Part shown: positions 14,522-19,892 of the stretch, piece after piece | How positions within the stretch are numbered: position 1 is the stretch's first letter | How the letters are laid out: each line of letters begins with the position of its first letter | From: Acidobacteriota bacterium | GTDB taxonomy: Bacteria > Acidobacteriota > Vicinamibacteria > Vicinamibacterales > UBA2999 | Length of the DNA stretch: 30,587 bases | Assembly: GCA_020851835.1 (NCBI GenBank) | Contig: JADZBZ010000300.1 | Location: forward strand, 1 to 30,587 | Direction of reading: 5' to 3' | The notes under the pieces: generated by a model | Told to the model about the DNA's origin: nothing | Database searches by the model: none | What the model saw: the letters and a program-made list of their open reading frames with translations, nothing else | Made by a program: the position numbers and the translations under genes

Positions 14522-16834
14522 TCAGATGTCCAACCGCAGGGCCTGCCTGAGAAACGCGTGGATATCGGCTTCCTCGTCCAGGAGCTTTGCCACGGGCTTG
14601 CCGGCGCCATGGCCCGCGCGGGTCTCCACGCGAATCAGGATCGGCCCGGCGCCACCGACGCCGGCCGTGGCCGCCTGGAGGCGCGCGGTGAACTTCTTGG
14701 CCATGCCGGGGTCCACGCGGTCATCGGTATCGGCCGTCATCACCAGAGTGGCGGGATAGCGTTGGCCGTCGCGGACGTGGTGCAGCGGGGAGTACGCGTA
14801 CAGAAACGGGAACTGTGACGGATCGTCGGCCGAGCCGTACTCGGGGATCCAGAAGCGGCCCACGGTGAAGCGGTGGTAGCGGAGCATGTCCACGACCGGC
14901 ACGCGGCAGACGACGGCACCGAAGAGGTCCGGGCGTTGTACCAGGGCGGCGCCCACGAGGAGTCCGCCGTTGCTGCCGCCCTCGATGGCCAGGCGTGCCG
15001 GTGTCGTGTAGCCCTCGGTCATGAGCCACTCGGCCGCGGAGATGAAGTCGTCGAAGACGTTCTGCTTCCGATCGAGCATGCCGGCGCGGTGCCACCCCTC
15101 GCCGTACTCCCCCCCGCCGCGCAGGTTCGGTACGGCGACGACGCCGCCGCGTTCGAGCCAGACGAAATTGGCCGGATCGTACTGCGGGGTGAGGCTGATG
15201 TTGAAGCCGCCGTAGGCCGAGAGCAGGACGGGCCGCTGGCCGTCGCGCGGCAGGCCGCGCGCGTGGACGAGGAACATCGATACGCGCGTGCCATCTTTCG
15301 ACGCGTACCAGACCTGCCGGGTCTCGCAGTCGCCGGGGCTGAAGCCCCGGCGCTCCAGCGACGTCGCGGGGGACTCGTCGTCGCCGGGGCTGAAGCCCCG
15401 GCGCTCCAACGGCGTCGCGGGGGACTCGTCGTCGCCGGGGCTGAAGCCCCGGCGCTCCAGCGGCGTCGCGGGGGACTCGTCGTCGCCGGGGCTGAAGCCC
15501 CGGCGCTCCAGCGGCGCTGTACGGAGCGCCGGGGCTTCAGCCCCGGCGACGGCAAACGGAATCCACGGCCGCACGGTCGCTGTGGCGAAGTCGAACCGAT
15601 ACACCCGCGGCGTCTCGGTGAACGACGAGAACCTGAAGTACAGCTCGTCGTCGTCTACCTCGCCGGCCATACCCGACAGCGACCCGAGCCCGGGCAGAGC
15701 CACCTCGCCGGCGGGGCGCCCGTCGAGATCGAACAGGCGAATCTGGTTGCTGGCGTGGCGCAGGTAGACGGCCACGATCTGCCGATGGACCAGCCGCGCG
15801 CTCGTCAGGTTGTCGGCCTCCTGGGCGATGACCTCGACGCAGGGCGGCGGCGAGAGATCTCGGTGCAGGCTTCGCGACACGTCCACGCTCACGATGCGTC
15901 CGTTCGGCGCGCCCTCGGTGGTACGGAAGTACATCCGGCCGGCGGCGGCTTCGATGAACGAGTACGCGGCGCGAAAGCCGGTGAAGACGGGAACGGGCGT
16001 GGCGGCTGCCTCTCGCAGGTCGCTCGCGTACACCTCGCTCAGGTCGCTGGCGCCGCGGAACACCGTGATCACGAGCCAGCAGCCATCGGACGACACCGTC
16101 GTGGTCATGACGGCCTCGCGGTCGTCGGGCCGGTGGAACACCAGGCGGTCGGCGCTCTGCGGCTCGCCCATTCGGTGATAGCGCACCTCGGCGAAGTAGT
16201 GCTCGTCTCCGGGCGCGACCTGCCCCGGCTCCGGGAAGCGCGTGTAATAGAAGCCGGCGCCGTCATCTGTCCACGACAGCTCGGTGAACTTCGCCCACTC
16301 GAGCCGATCCGGCAGGTCCGTGGCCGTCCCGACGTCGCGCACGTGAACCACCTGACGATCGCTGCCGTCGTGCGACACGGCGAAGGCGAGCCGTCGGCCA
16401 TCGGGGCTGGGCGCGGCGGCGGTCAGGGCCGCCGTGCCGCCCGGGCTGAGCGCGTTCGGATCCAGCAGCACGCGCGGTGCCGGGGCAGGGCGGTCCGGTG
16501 CTTCGTGGTCGAGCACGTAGAGCACAGGCTGGTTGCGAAGGCCGTCGTTGAAGCTGAAAAACTGCCGCCCGCCGCGGCCGACCGGTGCCGTGCCGCGCGG
16601 GAAGTTGTAGAGCGCCTCCAGTCGGATCCGCAGACGATCGCGCTCGGGCGAGTCGAGGAGCCGGCGCGTCAGCGCATTCTGCGCCGTCACCCAGGTCTGC
16701 GTTTCCGGCGAGCCGGCGTCCTCGAGCCACCGGTAGGGATCGGCCACCGCCACGCCGTGGTAGTCGTCCACCACGCCAGCCTGGCGCGCGGGCGGGTACT
16801 CGGGCGGATACGCTGCGTGGGTGTCGTGTCGCAT
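14522..16834 (-). CDS. Prolyl oligopeptidase (S9A family) with an in-frame repeat insert
   Basis: A 770-residue serine peptidase cleaving short peptides after proline. The N-terminal part (PRWLE-like DPYRWLEDAGSPETQTWV, about 30-47) leads into a seven-bladed propeller. The hydrolase domain has PVLLSAYGGFNISL, PNLRGGGEYGEGWHRAG, the nucleophile S621 in EGGSNGGLLVGA, the acid in ADTDDRVDP and the histidine in TRAGHGAGKP. About 73 residues (428-501) between propeller and hydrolase are encoded by tandem hairpin repeats. Without them the protein would be about 697 residues, the normal length. There is no signal peptide, so it is probably cytoplasmic. ATG 16834 is chosen because homology begins there and TACAAT lies 7 bases upstream; longer in-frame starts would run into the divergent neighbour. 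Confidence 0.92.
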   Translation of the reverse strand: MRHDTHAAYPPEYPPARQAGVVDDYHGVAVADPYRWLEDAGSPETQTWVTAQNALTRRLLDSPERDRLRIRLEALYNFPRGTAPVGRGGRQFFSFNDGLRNQPVLYVLDHEAPDRPAPAPRVLLDPNALSPGGTAALTAAAPSPDGRRLAFAVSHDGSDRQVVHVRDVGTATDLPDRLEWAKFTELSWTDDGAGFYYTRFPEPGQVAPGDEHYFAEVRYHRMGEPQSADRLVFHRPDDREAVMTTTVSSDGCWLVITVFRGASDLSEVYASDLREAAATPVPVFTGFRAAYSFIEAAAGRMYFRTTEGAPNGRIVSVDVSRSLHRDLSPPPCVEVIAQEADNLTSARLVHRQIVAVYLRHASNQIRLFDLDGRPAGEVALPGLGSLSGMAGEVDDDELYFRFSSFTETPRVYRFDFATATVRPWIPFAVAGAEAPALRTAPLERRGFSPGDDESPATPLERRGFSPGDDESPATPLERRGFSPGDDESPATSLERRGFSPGDCETRQVWYASKDGTRVSMFLVHARGLPRDGQRPVLLSAYGGFNISLTPQYDPANFVWLERGGVVAVPNLRGGGEYGEGWHRAGMLDRKQNVFDDFISAAEWLMTEGYTTPARLAIEGGSNGGLLVGAALVQRPDLFGAVVCRVPVVDMLRYHRFTVGRFWIPEYGSADDPSQFPFLYAYSPLHHVRDGQRYPATLVMTADTDDRVDPGMAKKFTARLQAATAGVGGAGPILIRVETRAGHGAGKPVAKLLDEEADIHAFLRQALRLDI
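15331..15548 (-). repeat. 51-bp tandem hairpin-repeat array inside the prolyl oligopeptidase gene
   Basis: TGAA-type copies start at 15331, 15382, 15433 and 15484, exactly 51 bases apart and nearly identical, followed by one inverted TTCA-type copy at 15527-15548. Each unit is a 22-bp hairpin plus a spacer with GTCGCGGGGGACTCGTCGT. On the gene strand each unit encodes 17 residues, ERRGFSPGDDESPATPL. The near-identity of units implies recent amplification. Confidence 0.95.
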
Positions 16835-16841
16835 CGGCCGG

Positions 16842-16847
16842 ATTGTA
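16842..16847 (-). promoter_or_regulatory. -10 box of a likely leaderless prolyl oligopeptidase promoter
   Basis: On the minus strand TACAAT ends 7 bases before ATG 16834, with CCGGCCG between and no Shine-Dalgarno sequence. The context CGTACAATCCG is shared with the thiG promoter region. Confidence 0.5.
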
Positions 16848-16868
16848 CGCTGCGGCGTGCGCGCAGCG

Positions 16869-16897
16869 TTGACATCGCGCGCGATCTGCACCATCTT
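16869..16897 (+). promoter_or_regulatory. Candidate sigma-70 promoter of the BRCT/TPR gene
   Basis: A perfect TTGACA at 16869-16874 is followed by a 17-base spacer and CATCTT at 16892-16897, then 11 bases to ATG 16909. The -10 match is poor. It would be divergent from, and partly abut, the prolyl oligopeptidase promoter. Confidence 0.35.
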
Positions 16898-16908
16898 GGG
16901 CGTGTTCC

Positions 16909-18135
16909 ATGACGGAGCTTCCGTTCGACGCGCCCACCGGACTGCCGCTCCAGGGCGAGACGCTGGTCTTCGCGGGCAAACTGTGGTCGCTGACGCGCAA
17001 GGAAGCGCGCACGGCGGTCGAGCGCCTGGGCGGCGCGTGGGACGACGAGGTGTCGGCCCGCACGACCGTGGTGGTCGCGGGCGCCGACACCTATCCGGCC
17101 GGCGTGCCGCCGGTCGAGGCACTGGCCGAGGACGTGACGGCCCCCGCGCAGAAGCTGCGCCGGGCGGCCGAGATCAACGCCGACGCACCCGGGCGGGTGC
17201 GCGTCATCAGCGAAGGGGAGTTCTGCCGTACCGTCGGCCTGCCCGACGTGCAGGACCTGCGCGCCCAGCACTACGCCCAGCGTGACGTCCTGGTCATGTA
17301 TCCGCGGCTGCGCGAGGATCACCTCCGCTACCTGCAGAAGTGGGGCGTCGTCAAACCGGCGTTCCGCAACAACGCCGATACGTGGTATGGCTTCGCCGAC
17401 CTCACCACGCTGCGCCAGATTCATACCGCGCTCCAGCAAGGCGGGTCGTTCCGAGCGCTGTTGCGCGACCTGCAGGCCGCCCGTTCGGGCCAGCTTGCGT
17501 TCGACTTCCGGCTCGACGCGCACCAGGCGCGCATCATCGATCTGCCCGCGCGGCGCCGCATGGCCGACAGCCGAGACACGTCTGCCCAGATGGCACGCCG
17601 CAGCGAGATGGAGGTCTGGTTGTCACCGCTCCAGGCCGGTCCCCGCCTCTCCTCTGACGCGTCGCTGGAGCGCGCCCTCACTACGGCCGAGCGGTATTTC
17701 CTCACCGGCTCGCTGCTCGACGATGGCACGCCCGAGAAGATGCAGGAGGCCACCCAGGCCTACCGCCGCGCGCTCGCGCACGACCCCGACCTGGTGGCCG
17801 CCATCATCAATCTCGCTAACATCCACTACGCGATGGACGCTCTGCCCGAGGCGCAGGCCCTCTACGAACGGGCCATCGGCCTCGACCCCGCCTATTTCGA
17901 GGCCTACTTCAACCTCGGCAACATCCACCACGACCACGGCCGGTATCTGGACGCCGAGGCCTGCTACCGCGAGGCGCTCGGTCTCAACACCGGCTACGCC
18001 GACGCGCACTTCTACCTGGCCGTGACGCTCGAGAAGATGGGCCGCTCGGCCGATGCGCGCGCGCACTGGCAGGACTATCAGCGCCTGGCGCCCAAGGGCG
18101 AGTGGATTGAACTCGCGAAGGAATTTTCGGACTGA
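16909..18135 (+). CDS. BRCT / MerR-like HTH / TPR fusion protein of unknown function
   Basis: A 408-residue protein with three unrelated parts. Residues about 12-105 look like a BRCT domain: LVFAGKLWSLTRKEARTAVERLGG, then TTVVVAGADTYP, then VISEGEFCRTVGL. This is the pattern seen in NAD-dependent DNA ligase and RFC. Residues about 125-190 resemble a MerR-type DNA-binding helix-turn-helix: LREDHLRYLQKWGVVKPAF, then YGFADLTTLRQIHTALQQG. Residues about 270-400 hold at least three TPR units (AYRRALAHDPDLVAAIINLA, LYERAIGLDPAYFEAYFNLG, CYREALGLNTGYADAHFYLA). There is no signal peptide or membrane segment. A DNA-linked scaffold or regulator is a reasonable guess, but no function can be assigned. 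It stands alone between genes on the opposite strand. Confidence 0.75.
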   Translation: MTELPFDAPTGLPLQGETLVFAGKLWSLTRKEARTAVERLGGAWDDEVSARTTVVVAGADTYPAGVPPVEALAEDVTAPAQKLRRAAEINADAPGRVRVISEGEFCRTVGLPDVQDLRAQHYAQRDVLVMYPRLREDHLRYLQKWGVVKPAFRNNADTWYGFADLTTLRQIHTALQQGGSFRALLRDLQAARSGQLAFDFRLDAHQARIIDLPARRRMADSRDTSAQMARRSEMEVWLSPLQAGPRLSSDASLERALTTAERYFLTGSLLDDGTPEKMQEATQAYRRALAHDPDLVAAIINLANIHYAMDALPEAQALYERAIGLDPAYFEAYFNLGNIHHDHGRYLDAEACYREALGLNTGYADAHFYLAVTLEKMGRSADARAHWQDYQRLAPKGEWIELAKEFSD

Positions 18136-18157
18136 GACGGCCGGCTGCCGGACCGCC

Positions 18158-18382
18158 CTACCAGCTGTAGTCGTCGCGGGGCGCCTCGACCTCGCGCTTC
18201 CGCGTCACCCGCCGGGCCTTGTAGTACGCACAGTCGCCGCACCACGAGTCGGCACTGAAGCCGGTCGTGCCCGCTATCGGCAGCACGTCACGATGGCCGC
18301 AGTGCTCGGGGACGCCGTCCTCGGCGGCTTTGCGCCAGCGGCAGCTCTGGAAGCGCTCGACGGCGGTTAGCTCAGACGACAT
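18158..18382 (-). CDS. Small Cys-rich, probably zinc-binding protein coupled to the helicase gene
   Basis: 74 residues, MSSELTAVERFQSCRWR onward. Four cysteines are arranged C14-x13-C28-x19-C48-x2-C51, with H27 and H30 nearby, around HRDVLPIAG and ADSWCGDCAYYKARR. The spacing fits one structural zinc site, and the tail is basic. Its ATG (18382) lies inside the last codons of the DEAD-box helicase gene, whose stop is at 18372, so the two overlap by 11 bases and translation is probably coupled. I do not recognise a named family. The cysteine pattern and the overlap argue that it is a real gene. A role alongside the RNA helicase is inferred only from position. Confidence 0.65.
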   Translation of the reverse strand: MSSELTAVERFQSCRWRKAAEDGVPEHCGHRDVLPIAGTTGFSADSWCGDCAYYKARRVTRKREVEAPRDDYSW

Positions 18383-19637
18383 GGAACCCTACCGTCTGCT
18401 CGACGCTGCGCCAGTTGCGCTCTTCGGCCGGCGACACCAGCGTGATGGCGTGCCCCGCGGCGCCCGACCGGCCCGTCCGTCCCACGCGGTGGACGTAGGT
18501 GTCGGGGGTGTCTGGCACCTCGAAGTTGATCACGTGCGCGATACCTTCGATGTCGAGGCCGCGCGCGGCGATGTCGGTGGCCACCAGTACCGGGTGCTTG
18601 CCCGACCGGAAGCCCTCGACCGCGGCCAACCGCTCCTGCTGGGATCGATCGGCATGCAGCGCCGCAGCCCGGATGCCGCGGGCCTGGAGGTTGCGCGCCA
18701 CGCGGTCGGCGCCCACCTTCGTGCGCACGAACACCAGCACGGGTCCCGTGGCGTCGCGGCGGATGAACTGGGCCAGCCAGTCGACCTTCTGGCCGCCCTC
18801 CACCGCGTGCATCTCATGGCGGATGGTCCGCGCCGCGCCGCGCTGGCCCACCTGCACGAAGCGCGGCTCGTGCAGCATCTCGGTGGCCATCCGGAGAATA
18901 TCGCCCGGCAGCGTTGCCGAGAAGAGCAGCGTCTGGCGGTCGGGCGGCAGTGCCAACAGGATGCGTTGCACGTCGGGCCAGAAGCCCATGTCCATCATCC
19001 GGTCGGCTTCGTCGAGTACGAGAAACTGCACGCGCAGCAGGTCCACGGCGTCGTGTCGCATGTGGTCCATCAGGCGGCCGGGCGTGGCGACGACGATATC
19101 GACCCCGGCCTTGAGCGCGCGCTCCTGGGGGCCCATCTCGACGCCGCCGTACACCGGCGCCGTTGTCGCCGGGGCGTGGTAGGTGAGGCCCACGAGCGTG
19201 TCTTCGATCTGGACGGCGAGTTCGCGCGTGGGCGCCAGGATGAGCGCCCGCGTATACGCTTCGCGCGCCGGGTCGTGGTAGTGCGGCTCCTCGGTCAGCA
19301 GGCGCTGGAGGATCGGCGCCGCAAACGCCAGCGTCTTGCCCGTGCCCGTTTCGGCGCAGGCCACCACGTCGTGGCCAGCCATGGCCAGCGGAATGACCGC
19401 GCCCTGCACCGGCCGCGTGCCCTCGAATCCCAGGTCGGCCAACCCGGCGGACAACCGCTTGTCGAAATGCAACGAGGCGAACGGCACCGGCTCGACACTG
19501 GCGTCCACGAGCAGCCAAGGCAAATCCGGCGGCGCTGGGGAGGGCGATTGTGGAGCCGCCGGCCCGCTCCGCCGCGGACGGCGGGCAGACCCGCCCGGAC
19601 GACGAGGGCGGCCAGTGGAAGAAGGAGGTCGGTTCAA
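18372..19637 (-). CDS. DEAD-box ATP-dependent RNA helicase (RhlE-like)
   Basis: About 421 residues. All core motifs are present: phenylalanine and Q motif (FASLHFDKRL to GFEGTRPVQ, Q78), Walker A CAETGTGKT with K101, PTRELAVQ, VATPGRLMDHM, DEAD at 209-212, FSATLPG at about 239-245, VATDIAARGLDI and HRVGRTGRSG. It should unwind short RNA duplexes, for example in ribosome assembly or mRNA decay. The first 45 residues are Pro/Arg/Ser-rich and disordered. The listed start is TTG 19637, 16 bases after the infA stop, with no clear ribosome binding site. An internal GTG at about residue 44 is possible, so the N-terminus is uncertain. It lies between infA and a Cys-rich small gene on the same strand, a translation/RNA-folding grouping. 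Confidence 0.92.
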   Translation of the reverse strand: MNRPPSSTGRPRRPGGSARRPRRSGPAAPQSPSPAPPDLPWLLVDASVEPVPFASLHFDKRLSAGLADLGFEGTRPVQGAVIPLAMAGHDVVACAETGTGKTLAFAAPILQRLLTEEPHYHDPAREAYTRALILAPTRELAVQIEDTLVGLTYHAPATTAPVYGGVEMGPQERALKAGVDIVVATPGRLMDHMRHDAVDLLRVQFLVLDEADRMMDMGFWPDVQRILLALPPDRQTLLFSATLPGDILRMATEMLHEPRFVQVGQRGAARTIRHEMHAVEGGQKVDWLAQFIRRDATGPVLVFVRTKVGADRVARNLQARGIRAAALHADRSQQERLAAVEGFRSGKHPVLVATDIAARGLDIEGIAHVINFEVPDTPDTYVHRVGRTGRSGAAGHAITLVSPAEERNWRSVEQTVGFHVV

Positions 19638-19652
19638 AGTGGGTGTTGGAGG

Positions 19653-19871
19653 CTAGCGGGCGCGGAAGGTGATGATGCCCCGCTGCGGATCGTAGGGCGA
19701 AATGCCGACGGTGACGCGGTCACCCGGCACGACCTTGATGCGAAACCGCCGCATACGGCCGCTCAATTGCGCCAGAACCTCATGACCGGCGTCTACCTGC
19801 ACGCGGTATAAACCCCCGCTGTGCACGGCCGTCACCGTCCCCTGCATGTCTATCAGATCGTCTTTACTCAT
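19653..19871 (-). CDS. infA: Translation initiation factor IF-1
   Basis: 72 residues, the standard length. It is an S1-like OB-fold protein that binds the ribosomal A site during initiation together with IF-2 and IF-3. Recognisable segments are MSKDDLIDMQGTVTAVHSGG, YRVQVDAGHEVLAQLSGRMR and RFRIKVVPGDRVTVGISPYD, ending RGIITFRAR. The usual MSKED opening is MSKDD here. The start is ATG 19871, with no obvious Shine-Dalgarno sequence. The gene is not in the common ribosomal-protein (secY-infA-rpmJ) setting. It is followed 16 bases later by the RNA helicase gene. Genomes with such stand-alone infA genes can carry a second copy. Confidence 0.96.
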   Translation of the reverse strand: MSKDDLIDMQGTVTAVHSGGLYRVQVDAGHEVLAQLSGRMRRFRIKVVPGDRVTVGISPYDPQRGIITFRAR

Positions 19872-19892
19872 TCAGTCAGCCGAGCGATTGTG

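Noticed and set aside
15331..15548. Evenly spaced palindromic units resembling a CRISPR array
   Set aside because: The spacers between palindromes are the same sequence each time, the array is translated in frame inside a peptidase, and no cas gene is nearby.
16835..17122. N-terminal extension of prolyl oligopeptidase
   Set aside because: It would overlap the BRCT gene and its promoter. Homology begins at ATG 16834, which has a -10 box just upstream.
18360..18400. GGTTAGCTCAG, which looks like a tRNA D-arm
   Set aside because: No matching acceptor stem, anticodon arm or T-arm follows, and the sequence is the end of the helicase gene and start of the Cys-rich gene.
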